Source of the DNA: Alcaligenaceae bacterium | Lineage (GTDB): Bacteria > Pseudomonadota > Gammaproteobacteria > Burkholderiales > Burkholderiaceae_B | DNA length: 32,767 nucleotides | Direction of reading: 5' to 3' | Assembly: GCA_947484295.1 (NCBI GenBank) | Contig: CANKOW010000009.1 | Span: 1-32,767 of the forward strand | Shown here: one piece after another, positions 1-9,414 of the stretch | How positions within the stretch are numbered: position 1 is the stretch's first letter | Layout: each line of letters starts with the position of its first letter | Notes under the pieces: model-generated | The model's database searches: none | What the model saw: the letters and a program-made list of their open reading frames with translations, nothing else | Told to the model about the DNA's origin: nothing | Program-made: the position numbers and the translations under genes

Positions 1-638
1 CGGATAGCAGGTGCAGACAGACCCTTCATGCCCTTCTCAAGGATGAAGCCGCGAATACGACCGTCGTAGTCACCGCCTACGCACTTGCCCCACACAACGA
101 ATACGTCTGCGATCGGCGAGTTCGAAATCCACATTTTGTTGCCGGTCACCGTGTAGCCGTTGGCCGTTTTCACGGCGCGGGTTTCCATCCCGGCGGGATC
201 AGAACCATGGTCGGGCTCTGTCAGACCAAAACAGCCAATCCACTCACCGCGGGCAAGCTTGGGCAAATACTTTTGTTTTTGTTCTTCGCTGCCAAATTCA
301 TTAATCGGCAGCATGACGAGTGAGGACTGCACTGACATCATCGAGCGATAACCTGAATCAACGCGTTCGACTTCGCGCGCGATCAGCCCGTAGCTGACAT
401 AATTCAAACCCGAGCCACCGTATTGTGTGGGGATCGTTGCGCCTAACAGGCCAAGCTCACCCATCTCAGGAAAAATCTCGACATCAGTTTTTTCATTGCG
501 AAACGCGTTGACTACGCGAGGCGCAAGCTTGTCTTGACAGTATGCACGTGCGGCGTCACGCACCATGCGCTCTTCGTCAGTGAGCTGGCTGTCCAGCAAG
601 AGGGGGTCTTCCCAGTTAAATGAGGCTTCAGCGGCCAT
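1..638 (-). CDS. gcdH: Glutaryl-CoA dehydrogenase, N-terminal part (runs off the window)
   Basis: An FAD-dependent acyl-CoA dehydrogenase that oxidises and decarboxylates glutaryl-CoA to crotonyl-CoA in lysine, tryptophan and glutarate breakdown. The 212 visible codons read [20 protein letters not shown] at the N-terminus, then the typical [19 protein letters not shown] helix, [20 protein letters not shown], and the flavin/acyl-site motif [13 protein letters not shown] followed by [18 protein letters not shown]. These segments are characteristic of bacterial GcdH rather than of general acyl-CoA dehydrogenases. The start is well placed: AGGAG lies about 5 bases before the ATG. The catalytic Glu region in the C-terminal half is outside the window, so integrity cannot be checked. 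It lies 86 bases downstream of the thiamine-diphosphate enzyme on the same strand but has its own good ribosome site, so separate transcription is possible. Confidence 0.88.
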   Translation of the reverse strand, partial: MAAEASFNWEDPLLLDSQLTDEERMVRDAARAYCQDKLAPRVVNAFRNEKTDVEIFPEMGELGLLGATIPTQYGGSGLNYVSYGLIAREVERVDSGYRSMMSVQSSLVMLPINEFGSEEQKQKYLPKLARGEWIGCFGLTEPDHGSDPAGMETRAVKTANGYTVTGNKMWISNSPIADVFVVWGKCVGGDYDGRIRGFILEKGMKGLSAPAI

Positions 639-724
639 GTCGTGCTCCTAATGTAATGATTGAACGATAGCAAGGCTCGGTCAAGGCTGTTTGCAATACC
701 CACACGCCAGTGTGAGATGTGACA

Positions 725-2413
725 TTATTTTTTGAGTGCGGCCGCCCGTAGTTTTGTAATCGTGGTGGTTGGCGTAATGGTTTCGGGATCAATCAAGCAA
801 TGAATGATTGCAGGTTGCTTGCTTGCCAATGCGCGCTCGTAGGCGGGGCCGAATTGTTCGGTTGTTTCGACACGTTCGCCATGGCCACCAAAGGCGCGTG
901 CGTAAGCGGCAAAATCTGGATTTTGCAGTTTGGTCGCCGAGACGCGCCCAGGGTAGTGTTTTTCTTGATGCATACGGATGGTGCCGTACATACCGTTATC
1001 GATGATCAACACAATAATAGGTAAGTTGTATTGCACAGCCGTCGCAAACTCTTGCCCATGCATCATGAAGCAGCCGTCGCCCGCAAAGCAGACCACGGTT
1101 CTTTCGGGCCACAGACGCTTGGCGCCGACGGCGGCGGGTAAGCCATAACCCATCGAGCCCGAGGTAGGTGCAACTTGGGTGGCGAACTGAGTGAAGCGGT
1201 GAAAGCGATGCAGCCAGGTGGCAAAGTTACCGGCGCCGTTTGCCATAATGGCATCGGCGGGTAAGTTGGCCTCGAGGTACTCCATGACGCCGCCCATTTG
1301 CAGGGTGCCGGGTGTCTGAATTGGGGCTGGGTCGCTCCAGGCCAGATAGCTTTGATGCATGGTGGCAGTCTCTGCCGCCCAAGGCTGCGAGGCTGGTGTT
1401 GCAACTGAGGCTAATTCTGAGGCGAACGAAATCGGTGAGCCGTTAATCGCCAACGCAGCGCGGTAGACGCGGCCGAGTTCGCCGCTATCTGGGTGAACGT
1501 GCACTAGCGTTTGTTTGGGCACAGGGATATCAAAGAGGGTGTAGGCCTGGCTAGGCATCTCTGACATGCGACCGCCGACTAACAACACCAGGTCGGCTTC
1601 GGCAACGCGTTTGAGCAACGCCGGATTCAAGCCAATGCCGACGTCACCGATAAAACAGGGGTGGTTGGCCGGGAACAGCATCTGGCGTCTGAAGGATACT
1701 GCGACCGGTAGTTTGCAGCGTTCAGCAAAGGCAACAAAGTCGTTAACGGCTTGAGCGTTCCAGCGGGTACCACCCAAAATCGCCACCGGTGCTTTGGCTT
1801 TGGCCAGGCGTACAGCCAAATCTGCCATTTGCCCTTTTGTGGGGGCAGAATCTACCGCTTCGTAGTGCGGGGCATCTGGCGCGGTTGCAAGTTCGACCAA
1901 CATGTCTTCGGGTAAGGCGATCACGACCGGGCCCGGACGCCCCGAAGTGGCGACATGAAACGCGCGCGAAAGAATTTCTGGGATGCGTGCTGGGTCATCA
2001 ATCTCGGTTGCCCATTTGGCTGCCGTGCCAAAGACTGCGCGGTAATCCATTTCTTGAAACGCTTCGCGCTCACGCATTCCACGTTCGATTTGCCCAACAA
2101 AAACAATCAGCGGGGTCGAGTCTTGCTTGGCGATATGAATGCCGGCTAAGGCGTTTGAGGCGCCCGGGCCGCGCGTCACCATACAAATACCGGGCTCGCC
2201 ATTTAACTGGCCTTGGGCCGCAGCCATCATGGCAGCGCCGCCTTCTTGTCGGCACACAGTCACTTCGATGCTGACATCGACCAGGGCATCAAGCACCGCT
2301 AAAAAGCTTTCGCCCGGAACGCAAAACACATGTTTGACGCCATGGCTGACAAGTTGACCAACAAGAAGTTGACCACCGGTACGGGGGACGCTGGGGGAGG
2401 GGGCTTGGCTCAT
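725..2413 (-). CDS. Thiamine-diphosphate-dependent enzyme of the acetolactate synthase-like family
   Basis: 562 residues with the three-domain layout of the acetolactate synthase/benzoylformate decarboxylase superfamily. The N-terminal PYR domain has the CVPGES segment (31-36) and the cofactor-activating Glu57 in CRQEGGAAMMAA. A central nucleotide-fold domain covers about 195-345. The C-terminal PP domain has the Mg-ThDP motif GDG at 445-447 ending at Asn473 (IDNGMYGTIR). Both ThDP determinants are therefore intact and the protein should be active. Family members include acetolactate synthase, glyoxylate carboligase, sulfoacetaldehyde acetyltransferase and decarboxylases; the sequence alone does not let me choose, and no regulatory subunit gene is adjacent, which argues against the biosynthetic ilvB. 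The gene follows the AidB-like acyl-CoA dehydrogenase with a 64-base gap. The Shine-Dalgarno sequence before the ATG is weak. Confidence 0.85.
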   Translation of the reverse strand: MSQAPSPSVPRTGGQLLVGQLVSHGVKHVFCVPGESFLAVLDALVDVSIEVTVCRQEGGAAMMAAAQGQLNGEPGICMVTRGPGASNALAGIHIAKQDSTPLIVFVGQIERGMREREAFQEMDYRAVFGTAAKWATEIDDPARIPEILSRAFHVATSGRPGPVVIALPEDMLVELATAPDAPHYEAVDSAPTKGQMADLAVRLAKAKAPVAILGGTRWNAQAVNDFVAFAERCKLPVAVSFRRQMLFPANHPCFIGDVGIGLNPALLKRVAEADLVLLVGGRMSEMPSQAYTLFDIPVPKQTLVHVHPDSGELGRVYRAALAINGSPISFASELASVATPASQPWAAETATMHQSYLAWSDPAPIQTPGTLQMGGVMEYLEANLPADAIMANGAGNFATWLHRFHRFTQFATQVAPTSGSMGYGLPAAVGAKRLWPERTVVCFAGDGCFMMHGQEFATAVQYNLPIIVLIIDNGMYGTIRMHQEKHYPGRVSATKLQNPDFAAYARAFGGHGERVETTEQFGPAYERALASKQPAIIHCLIDPETITPTTTITKLRAAALKK

Positions 2414-2477
2414 GGTTTTTGCTCTGGTTATGGGGCGAAGTAAGCTAATCCGACATCATATCGTGTCGGGGCGAGTT

Positions 2478-4166
2478 TTAGATTGTCTCAGCTAGCCACT
2501 CACATAAGGCGGCATCAGTCAGATTATCGCCTTGAAGGGGATCACGGGCTGCTAAACGATGTTTGAGAATCAGATCTGCCAAATGGCTGCGCATGGGCAT
2601 GTTGGCCTGCTTGGCCTCCCAGCGCATGGCAGCCATGGTCGCAACATGATAAAGCGCTGTGGCAGCTTGGCGAGCCTGTTCAGAGCGATTTTCGAGGGAG
2701 ACTGCGGCCGCGTATGTGAAAGCTTGGTCGATGCGTTCGGCTTGCAGCGCTGCGAGTTCTGGGCTAACGGGCGCGCCGTCGGCTAAAAGCGCTTGAACGT
2801 GGTCACGCAGGGCCGGTAAGGATTCTTCGCGCTGAATGGCGCGAATCACATCAAGTGCAACGATATTGCTGGTGCCTTCCCAGATCGAGCCCAGATGCGC
2901 GTCGCGCAAGATACGCGGGTCGCTCCACTCTTCGATGTAGCCGCAGCCGCCGCGAACTTCCATCGCATCGCCTGCTACCTTGCGTGCGTCACGACACGCC
3001 CGAAATTTAATCAAGGGCGTCATGATGCGCATCAAGGGGCGCTTGCTTGGATCTTGATCTGCAGCGCTCAGAGCTTGAGCGGTTTGATACACCATGGTGC
3101 GCGCCTGCTCAGTGGCTAAGGCCATTTTGCTGAGTTGGCGTTGCATGAGGGGCATGTCAATCAGACGCTTACCAAAGGCTTGGCGGTGCTTAGAAATGTA
3201 CAGGGCCTCGGTTAGTGCGCGTCGCATCAAACCCGCGGCACGTACACCGTTTGACAGGCGTGAGTTATTGATCATGTCGGCCATGTGTTGAAAGCCTTGA
3301 CCGCGCTCGCCCACTAGCCACGCAAACGCCCCTTCAAGCCGGATCTCACCGCTCGCCATCGAGCGAGTGCCCAACTTATCTTTTAGGCGCAAAATCCGAT
3401 AGTTGTTATGTGTGCCATCGGCAAGCGTACGCGGCAGTAAAAACAGCGAAACTCCTTTAAGCCCCTCGACGTTTTCAGAGCGCGCAAGCACCATTGCGAA
3501 GCCGGCATCAGGGTTCGAACAAAACCACTTGTCACCCGTGAGGGACCAGTTGCCGTCGGCTGTTAGAGTCGCTTGCGTGGCGGTGGCGCTCACGTCTGAG
3601 CCAGCACCTTGTTCTGTCATAAACATGGCGCCTTGATGCAAGGCATCAAAGTCTTGGGTCGTGACCATCGGCAAAACTTTTTCGACGAGCGCGGGGTCGC
3701 CAAATTTACGCAGAGTGCGAGCCAGCGAGTCAGTCATGCTGACGGGGCAGCATAAACCAAACTCAGCTTGCACAAATAGATACGTGAGCGCGTATTTGGC
3801 AGCCGGTGGCAAGGCTGTGGGCCAGTTCAAGACTCCGCCACGATGCGACATGGCAGCTAAGCCGAACTCGCTGTAGGCGTAACGCTCAAGCTCGACGTAG
3901 GCAGGGTGCTTATTGACTTGCGACGTGTCGATACCGGCGCGGGTGCGCACTGAAAGTGTTGGGGGGTGTTTGTCTGCGGCGCCAGCCAGATCATCCAGCA
4001 AAGAGCCTGCCAGAGCACCTAGCCGCTGTAAGTGCGGCAGCAAGTGTTGATGCAAATCTGTGGGCAGATAACACGCCAGAAGATCGCGCGCGGCGTCTGC
4101 GTGAAATAAATTAATCCCGCGCGCGTCTGGAACAGGATGCTCAGGTGCTAGAGTGTGCTTTAGCAT
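2478..4166 (-). CDS. AidB-like acyl-CoA dehydrogenase family protein
   Basis: 562 residues, about 150 more than an ordinary acyl-CoA dehydrogenase and close to E. coli AidB in length. Family features are FMTEQGAGSDVSA near residue 182 (compare the MTEKQGGSDV segment of AidB), KWFCSNPDAGFAMVLAR, LRLKDKLGTRSMASGEIR, MQRQLSKMALATEQAR and the C-terminal SIWEGTSNIVALDVIRA near 427. The N-terminal extension with the HPAYVELERYAYSEFGL segment is also AidB-like. AidB in E. coli is a flavoprotein of the adaptive alkylation response; most environmental homologues are simply acyl-CoA dehydrogenase family and their substrates are unknown, so no gene symbol is given. The ATG overlaps the purU stop codon by one base (TAATG), which suggests translational coupling with purU. 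Confidence 0.82.
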   Translation of the reverse strand: MLKHTLAPEHPVPDARGINLFHADAARDLLACYLPTDLHQHLLPHLQRLGALAGSLLDDLAGAADKHPPTLSVRTRAGIDTSQVNKHPAYVELERYAYSEFGLAAMSHRGGVLNWPTALPPAAKYALTYLFVQAEFGLCCPVSMTDSLARTLRKFGDPALVEKVLPMVTTQDFDALHQGAMFMTEQGAGSDVSATATQATLTADGNWSLTGDKWFCSNPDAGFAMVLARSENVEGLKGVSLFLLPRTLADGTHNNYRILRLKDKLGTRSMASGEIRLEGAFAWLVGERGQGFQHMADMINNSRLSNGVRAAGLMRRALTEALYISKHRQAFGKRLIDMPLMQRQLSKMALATEQARTMVYQTAQALSAADQDPSKRPLMRIMTPLIKFRACRDARKVAGDAMEVRGGCGYIEEWSDPRILRDAHLGSIWEGTSNIVALDVIRAIQREESLPALRDHVQALLADGAPVSPELAALQAERIDQAFTYAAAVSLENRSEQARQAATALYHVATMAAMRWEAKQANMPMRSHLADLILKHRLAARDPLQGDNLTDAALCEWLAETI

Positions 4167-5020
4167 TAGCGAAAGACGACGGTTTTGCTGCCGTTTAATA
4201 AAATTCTGTGCTCGACATGGCTGGACACGGCGCGCGACAGCACGCGCGATTCAATATCGCTTCCAACTTGAGTTAAGTCTTGTGCACTCATGCTATGGTC
4301 CACACGCTGAACGTCTTGTTCGATGATGGGACCCTCATCCAGATCGTGTGTGACGTAATGTGCGGTGGCCCCAATGATCTTCACGCCACGCGCGTGCGCC
4401 TGATAGTAGGGTCTTGCACCCTTGAAGCTTGGCAAAAAGCTGTGATGGATATTAATCGCTTTGCCTTCTAGTGCAGCGCATAGCTCGGGCGACAAAATCT
4501 GCATGTAGCGCGCAAGCACCACCAAGTCAATGTCTTCGCGTCTGGCGATCGTAAGAATAGCCGCCTCTTGGGTGGCTTTGGTCTCGGGAGTGACGGACAA
4601 GTGATGAAAGGGGGTGTCGTAAGAGTTCGCCATTGCAGCAAAGTCTTGATGGTTAGACACAATCCCTGTAATTTCGGCGTTCAGTTGTTTTGAGTGCACT
4701 CTAAACAGCAGATCATTGAGGCAATGCCCTTGCTTGCTGACCAAAATCAGGAGGCGTGCTTTTTTTTGCGCGTCATAAATTTGCCATTGCATTTGATACT
4801 GGGGCGCCAAGATCATAAAGTCGGTTCTGACTTGCGCTATCCCTACGCCGTCAGGTAAGGCAAAGTGCACTCGCAAAAAAAATCGGCCAGTTTCAGCATC
4901 ACCAAACTGTTGTGCGTCAATGATGTTGCCTTGATGTTTGAGTAGCAAGCCACTGACGTTATAAACGATTCCAGTGCGGTCAGGACAGGCTAAGGTCAGG
5001 ATGAAGTCATTGACAGGCAT
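4166..5020 (-). CDS. purU: Formyltetrahydrofolate deformylase
   Basis: 284 residues, the normal length of PurU, which hydrolyses 10-formyltetrahydrofolate to tetrahydrofolate and formate and so balances one-carbon pools and supplies formate. An N-terminal ACT domain (about 5-85; [19 protein letters not shown]) is followed by the formyltransferase fold. The catalytic triad expected from PurN can be seen: Asn190 and His192 in [17 protein letters not shown], and Asp228 in [14 protein letters not shown]. The family-typical N-terminus supports the chosen ATG even though it lies 25 bases inside the preceding oxidoreductase gene. The stop overlaps the start of the acyl-CoA dehydrogenase gene. This is the middle of a tightly packed minus-strand operon. 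Confidence 0.95.
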   Translation of the reverse strand: MPVNDFILTLACPDRTGIVYNVSGLLLKHQGNIIDAQQFGDAETGRFFLRVHFALPDGVGIAQVRTDFMILAPQYQMQWQIYDAQKKARLLILVSKQGHCLNDLLFRVHSKQLNAEITGIVSNHQDFAAMANSYDTPFHHLSVTPETKATQEAAILTIARREDIDLVVLARYMQILSPELCAALEGKAINIHHSFLPSFKGARPYYQAHARGVKIIGATAHYVTHDLDEGPIIEQDVQRVDHSMSAQDLTQVGSDIESRVLSRAVSSHVEHRILLNGSKTVVFR

Positions 5021-6114
5021 GCAAGAGTCTCTTTTGCGATAGCCAGGCTAGAGGTTAAGCCCGGTGATTCGATACCAAATAAATTCACAAGGCCCGGTAC
5101 CCCATGCGTTGCGGGCCCAGCAATCATAAAGTCGGCCGCGGGTTCATGTGGCCCAGAAATCTTAGGACGAATTCCAGAGTAACTAGGCGACAAGGTGCCG
5201 TCTTTCATGCCCGGCCAGTAGGTGCGCACTGCTTCGTAAAACCCTAAGCAGCGCGCTGGGTCGACCGTGTAATCAACGTGATTAATCCATTGCACGTCAG
5301 GCCCAAACTTTGCTTGCCCCCCCAGGTCGAGAGTGAGGTGCACACCCAAGCCGGCATGGTGTGGGGTTGGGTAAATCAGATGGGTAAAAGGCGCGCGGCC
5401 TTGCAGGCTAAAGTAGCTGCCCTTGCAGAGATATTCTGTTGGGATCGAAGACTCAGGGATTCCTTTGATCTTGCGTGCCAACGTGGGCGCGTGCAGACCC
5501 GAAGCGTTGATGAGTACGTTACACGATAACGACATGGCCTCAGCGCCACCAAACTGCAAGTCAAACCCACCTCCGCCGCGCACGCTGCCCGATAAAAGTG
5601 GGGTATGAAATACACACTGCGCCCCAGCGTTTTCGGCATCGCCTTGATAGGCCAGCATTAACCCGTGGCTGTCGATGATCCCAGTCGAAGGCGAAAACAA
5701 CGCCGCTGTACAGAACAAAGCAGGTTCGAGTGCCTGCGCCTGGGTCGCTGATAAGAGTTCCATATCCGTCACACCGTTGACATGCGCTTTTTTTAGAATA
5801 TCAGTGAGTGTCGGGATCTCTTCTTCGCTCGTGGCTACGATCAGTTTGCCCAAGCGCTTATGCTTGACCCCATGCTCAGCGCAATAGGCGTATAAAAGAT
5901 GACGACCTTCAACGCACAAGCGGGCTTTGAGGCTGCCGGCGGGGTAATAAATACCTGCGTGAATCACCTCTGAATTGCGCGCGCTGGTGCCTGTGCCGAT
6001 GCCCTCGGCGGCTTCAACCACCATCACCTCGCGCCCACTTTGGGCGAGGGCTCGGGCGATCGCTAAACCGACTGCGCCGGCGCCGACCACAATGCAATCA
6101 ATATCTGCGCTCAT
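4996..6114 (-). CDS. FAD-dependent oxidoreductase, L-2-hydroxyglutarate oxidase-like
   Basis: 372 residues of the DAO/glycine oxidase flavoprotein superfamily. The Rossmann dinucleotide motif GAGAVG sits at 11-16 ([20 protein letters not shown]), followed by [20 protein letters not shown], which is typical of the LhgO/L2HGDH branch. The C-terminal part carries the [13 protein letters not shown] and [17 protein letters not shown] motifs of the same branch. LhgO-type enzymes oxidise L-2-hydroxyglutarate to 2-oxoglutarate and pass electrons to the quinone pool. A glutaryl-CoA dehydrogenase gene farther along the same strand makes a glutarate/2-hydroxyglutarate link attractive, but this is inference. 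The 3' end overlaps purU by 25 bases and the start lies 9 bases after the flavin reductase stop. Confidence 0.8.
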   Translation of the reverse strand: MSADIDCIVVGAGAVGLAIARALAQSGREVMVVEAAEGIGTGTSARNSEVIHAGIYYPAGSLKARLCVEGRHLLYAYCAEHGVKHKRLGKLIVATSEEEIPTLTDILKKAHVNGVTDMELLSATQAQALEPALFCTAALFSPSTGIIDSHGLMLAYQGDAENAGAQCVFHTPLLSGSVRGGGGFDLQFGGAEAMSLSCNVLINASGLHAPTLARKIKGIPESSIPTEYLCKGSYFSLQGRAPFTHLIYPTPHHAGLGVHLTLDLGGQAKFGPDVQWINHVDYTVDPARCLGFYEAVRTYWPGMKDGTLSPSYSGIRPKISGPHEPAADFMIAGPATHGVPGLVNLFGIESPGLTSSLAIAKETLACLSMTSS

Positions 6115-6123
6115 GACTTCGAA

Positions 6124-6630
6124 TTATTTTTGAAGATTGGGGGTGAGGTCGTAACCACCTGCGTGGTACACCAAAGGTAAGGCCTCTGAGCGCTCGCAGT
6201 GTTCAACTTCGCCAATAAAGATAATGTGATCGCCTTCGTCGTAGCGATTGCGGTTGAAGCATTCAAACCAAGCGGCACACGGCAGATCTAAGCGTGGTGA
6301 GCCGCCTGGCGCGTTAACGAGTGGCAAATTGGCAAACCGTTCTGCGGGCGTGCCTCGGGTAAAGCGATGAGAGACCCCAAGTTGTTCGTGGCTCATGACA
6401 TGGATCACATAGCGTTCGCAGTCTTGCATGGTCGCCATGGAGGACGAGCCGCGCGACAAACTAAACAGCACGAGAGGCGGCTCAAGGGACACTGAGTTAA
6501 ACGAACTGACGGTTAGCCCAACAGGCGCTTGGCCGGGAAGGCTTGCGGTAATGACCGCTACGCCGGTCGGAAAGCGGCCGAGGGTCGCCCGAAAAAAGGC
6601 TGAATCAAAGGATGGTGCAGAGGCGTTCAT
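6124..6630 (-). CDS. Flavin reductase-like domain protein
   Basis: 168 residues from the preferred ATG, starting MNASAPSFDSAFFRATLGRF. The fold is the FMN-binding split barrel of HpaC-type flavin reductases: FPTGVAVITA, GLTVSSFNSVSLEPPLVLFSL, and later CAAWFECFNRNRYDEGDHIIFIGEVEHCE, where the conserved His of the GDH motif is present. Such proteins reduce FMN or FAD with NAD(P)H for two-component monooxygenases or other flavin-using partners. An in-frame ATG at 6726 would add 32 residues that overlap pdxH and do not resemble the family, so the start one base after the pdxH stop is chosen. No dedicated monooxygenase partner lies in the window; the neighbouring genes pdxH and the FAD oxidoreductase are flavin users. 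Confidence 0.82.
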   Translation of the reverse strand: MNASAPSFDSAFFRATLGRFPTGVAVITASLPGQAPVGLTVSSFNSVSLEPPLVLFSLSRGSSSMATMQDCERYVIHVMSHEQLGVSHRFTRGTPAERFANLPLVNAPGGSPRLDLPCAAWFECFNRNRYDEGDHIIFIGEVEHCERSEALPLVYHAGGYDLTPNLQK

Positions 6631-6631
6631 A

Positions 6632-7261
6632 TTATGGAGAGATGCGTTCGAGTGCCCAGCTGGTGCCAGAGCGTTGATAGGTAAGGCGGTCGTGCAAGCG
6701 CGAAGGGCGCCCCTGCCAAAATTCAAAATACTCAGGTGCTAAGCGATAGCCCCCCCAGTGAGGCGGGCGCGGAGGTTGATCGCCATATTTTTGCTGCACG
6801 GCCGCGGTATTCGCCTCGAGTGCAGCAAGAGTGGTGGGTTGGCTCTGCGCGGATACCCAGGCACCCAGACGCGAACCCAGCGGACGGCTGTGAAAATAGT
6901 CGTCAGATTCTTGGGCAGACACCTTTGTCATTAAGCCGTTCAAACGCACTTGGCGCTCAAGGGGTTGCCAAAAAAAATTCAGACATGCCCAAGGCTGTAC
7001 AGCCAAGTCTTGGCCTTTGCGTGAGTTGTAGTTGGTGTAGAACACGAATCCAGCATCGTCAAAGCCCTTGAGCAAGACGATTCGTGCCGAGGGACGCCCT
7101 TGCGAGTCGGCCGTCGCCAAGGTCATCGTGGTAGGCTCAGGAACGTTTTGCTCGAGCGCTTGATCAAACCAAAGACCAAATTGTTCAAAGGGTGACGCCT
7201 TGGCATCTTGCTCGAGAAGGGTTCCTTTCTCGTAGCTTTGCCGTAGATCTGCGATCGACAT
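6632..7261 (-). CDS. pdxH: Pyridoxamine 5'-phosphate oxidase
   Basis: 209 residues, the usual length for PdxH, the FMN enzyme that oxidises pyridoxine/pyridoxamine 5'-phosphate to pyridoxal 5'-phosphate. The sequence shows [72 protein letters not shown] and the C-terminal [19 protein letters not shown]...LHDRLTY, which together cover the FMN- and substrate-binding sites. It is the first gene of the minus-strand train; the 190-base gap behind it (7262-7451) probably contains its promoter, though I see no clear consensus boxes. The stop codon is followed after one base by the flavin reductase start. Confidence 0.96.
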   Translation of the reverse strand: MSIADLRQSYEKGTLLEQDAKASPFEQFGLWFDQALEQNVPEPTTMTLATADSQGRPSARIVLLKGFDDAGFVFYTNYNSRKGQDLAVQPWACLNFFWQPLERQVRLNGLMTKVSAQESDDYFHSRPLGSRLGAWVSAQSQPTTLAALEANTAAVQQKYGDQPPRPPHWGGYRLAPEYFEFWQGRPSRLHDRLTYQRSGTSWALERISP

Positions 7262-7451
7262 GATGAATCCAAGTGGGGTAAATCAAAACCGGTTTGGGCG
7301 CGCGACGGTTACTTTCTCACAGTGTACCGTGGGTAACGTTCATCTTGCCAAGGGGATTACTGGCGATTACTGGCTGTTTCTGATTACGCTGTTGCGGTTG
7401 ACGCGACCGAGGCGGTGGCCGTTGGTCCGGCTATGGGGATGGTTGTGGTCG

Positions 7452-8108
7452 TTATTGGGGCGATTGGCTTTGAATGTGGTCTTGCCGCCAGTGCAGCAGA
7501 CGCTCGGTCAAGGTGGCGAGATGCTCATCGCAAATCCCTGCCGCTTTGAGGGACACGGCAGTTTGAGTCACATAATCAAAGCACGACCCATATGTGCCAT
7601 GCGCTCGGCAGATAATTTCAACTAAGTCATCCTCAGGGGGTTGTGTGACGTAGGCCGGGCCACGTCGATCGATCACAAAAGCCATTGCCGTCACAGCCCC
7701 CTGAGAGGTCGTACAGGTGAGCCAGCTTGGTAAATAAGCGCCCGTTCCCATTTCGCGTTTCCAAACGGCGTCAAAGGTCTGTTGGACGTTTTGGCTAGGA
7801 ATTTTGAACACCATGCCTTGGCAGGTGCCGGTCTGTTCTAACCCAAAGACGAGGCCGGGAATTTCAGGGGTGCCCCGATTGATGCGTGACCACAGGCATA
7901 ACGAGCGGTGATAGCCCTCGAGAGTCGCCGCGCGTTGCTCGATAAATTCAAACTCGGGTCGCCAAATCAGCGAACCGTAGCCAAAAATCCAGAGATCCTG
8001 CCCTTCTTGCCAGTCTTTCAATGCAGTCTCAAGCGAGGCCAGTCGCTCTTGTTCAGTCCAGCGCAGAAAGGTATTTGCGGGTGGAGGGGTCGGATAAGTG
8101 AGAGGCAT
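7452..8108 (-). CDS. ChaC-like gamma-glutamylcyclotransferase
   Basis: 218 residues of the ChaC/GCG family, which cleaves glutathione to 5-oxoproline and Cys-Gly in the cytoplasm. The substrate loop YGSLIW lies at 44-49 (DLWIFGYGSLIWRPEF) and the catalytic acid is Glu119 in VWKREMGTGAYLP. The segment AATLEGYHRSLCLWS and the late AHGTYGSCFDYV also match ChaC proteins. The gene begins 5 bases after the MFS transporter stop, so the two are probably one transcript. Whether the transporter and the glutathione-degrading enzyme cooperate is unknown. Confidence 0.88.
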   Translation of the reverse strand: MPLTYPTPPPANTFLRWTEQERLASLETALKDWQEGQDLWIFGYGSLIWRPEFEFIEQRAATLEGYHRSLCLWSRINRGTPEIPGLVFGLEQTGTCQGMVFKIPSQNVQQTFDAVWKREMGTGAYLPSWLTCTTSQGAVTAMAFVIDRRGPAYVTQPPEDDLVEIICRAHGTYGSCFDYVTQTAVSLKAAGICDEHLATLTERLLHWRQDHIQSQSPQ

Positions 8109-8113
8109 AGGCG

Positions 8114-9352
8114 TTACTTGGGCGGTGGTGTGGTGGGTGGGTGCGAGTCAGTGATAGATCGGCTTGCCCGTTCAGCATCACGGGTGAACCAGCGACCTGC
8201 GCCAAGCGCCGCGGCGGTGATCCAAAACAACGGCATCACTCCACCCATGACGGCACCCAAGGCGCCAAAGGCCAGTGGCAGCGTCACTTGACAGCCGTTA
8301 ATCAAAGCCATGCGCAAACCAAATGCTTCGCCTGCACGACCCGCCGGAGCATGGTGCTGCAACAGTGCCAAAATTCCGGGTTGCGTCGAGCCCAGCGCCA
8401 GCCCAAGCACAAAAGACATCGACATCAAAATCCAAACTTGGGATAAGAGCGGGTAAAGCAAAAAATTAATGCCCGAGGCGAGCAAGGCAGCATGAATCAG
8501 TTGCCACGGGCGAACGTGGCGTTGAATCCAGGGCAGCACGATGCGGATGACGATTGTGGCAGAGGCAAAAGCCGCCAAAATAAGCCCAATGGTGGTGGCC
8601 GACAAACCCGCATTGACGCCAAAAATTGGCACCACAAAGCCATGCGTATCCCAGGCACTTGAAAGCAGCATGTTCGCAATAAACACTCTGCGTAGTTCTT
8701 TGCTAGCAAACAGGTCGGTGACGCTGCGCTTGACTTCGCTTGGGGGCGCTTTGATATGCGAGGTGACTAAGTAGCGCTTCATGCGCAAGACACCCACAAA
8801 ACACAGGATCGGCGAGAGGGCCAACAAGGCGAAGACGCTGCGGTGCCCCAGATGGTCAATCGAGATGCCGGCGACGAGCGGGCCGACGAGCCCCGAGGTA
8901 GCCATTGCTAACGAAAGCCACGAAAAATTGCGTAGGCGTTCTTCGCCGGTGCTTTGACCCATCTGGCGCTGCACCGCGATTTGAAAGGTCATGTGACCCG
9001 AACCAATCAACACCGCCGCAATCATCAGAGACGGTAGACTTTGCCAGGCGAAGGGCAGTAAGGCCCCCACAATGACCAGGCTCGCGCTTGCCCGCATGGG
9101 CTTGTAAGGCCCGATGGCATCAATTAAACGACCGGCCTGGACCGAACAAAGCATGGGTAGCAGTGCAAACACAGCGATCAGTACGCCGACCTCGAGCGTT
9201 GAGCGGCCGAGTTCGAGTGCGGTTAGGGTAACGGCAACTCTTCCGCCCGAAATCGCAATGTGCACGAGCATGATCAACAGACACAGCACCCCCGCGCTGG
9301 CAAAAGCAGACGGAATGGATTGGGGCGAAGGTTGAGGGGGCGGCATGCTCAC
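8114..9352 (-). CDS. Major facilitator superfamily transporter
   Basis: 412 residues with about twelve hydrophobic segments in two halves and a cytoplasmic loop rich in charged residues near 195-225. The loop between helices 2 and 3 has the MFS motif-A-like GRLIDAIGPYKPMRA. The protein resembles drug/metabolite exporters of the MFS_1 group, but the substrate cannot be predicted. Two close ATG codons (residues 1 and 3) and an in-frame GTG two codons upstream are possible starts. A purine-rich GGAGGAA lies about 20 bases before the start, farther than usual, and directly follows a strong hairpin (see 9379-9414). The gene is divergent from tcdA with a 71-base gap and is followed closely by the ChaC-like gene. 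Confidence 0.85.
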   Translation of the reverse strand: MSMPPPQPSPQSIPSAFASAGVLCLLIMLVHIAISGGRVAVTLTALELGRSTLEVGVLIAVFALLPMLCSVQAGRLIDAIGPYKPMRASASLVIVGALLPFAWQSLPSLMIAAVLIGSGHMTFQIAVQRQMGQSTGEERLRNFSWLSLAMATSGLVGPLVAGISIDHLGHRSVFALLALSPILCFVGVLRMKRYLVTSHIKAPPSEVKRSVTDLFASKELRRVFIANMLLSSAWDTHGFVVPIFGVNAGLSATTIGLILAAFASATIVIRIVLPWIQRHVRPWQLIHAALLASGINFLLYPLLSQVWILMSMSFVLGLALGSTQPGILALLQHHAPAGRAGEAFGLRMALINGCQVTLPLAFGALGAVMGGVMPLFWITAAALGAGRWFTRDAERASRSITDSHPPTTPPPK

Positions 9353-9378
9353 AGTATTAAGGGTAAATTGTGTTCCTC

Positions 9379-9414
9379 CGTCGCGCTCTTGTCGAGCGCG
9401 ACGTGCGGTTTTTT
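9379..9414 (+). terminator. Terminator-like hairpin with T6 tract in the divergent MFS/tcdA gap
   Basis: A perfect 10-bp stem (9379-9388 with 9394-9403, sequence CGTCGCGCTC and its complement) encloses the 5-base loop TTGTC. On the plus strand it is followed by TGCGG and six T residues (9409-9414), about 10 bases before the tcdA ATG. In this orientation it looks like an intrinsic terminator or attenuator; on the minus strand it sits directly before the GGAGGAA of the MFS gene leader. Its function is inferred from shape only. Confidence 0.5.

Noticed and set aside
1789-2274. 161-codon plus-strand frame opposite the ThDP enzyme
   Set aside because: Overlaps a gene with intact ThDP motifs on the other strand and lacks recognisable sequence; a shadow frame.
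6631-6726. N-terminal extension of the flavin reductase-like protein to an ATG at 6726
   Set aside because: The extra 32 residues overlap pdxH and do not resemble the family; the ATG at 6630 gives the normal length.
7350-7376. Short direct repeat of GATTACTGGC in the gap behind pdxH
   Set aside because: Two copies of about 10 bases only; no symmetry or position that suggests a site.
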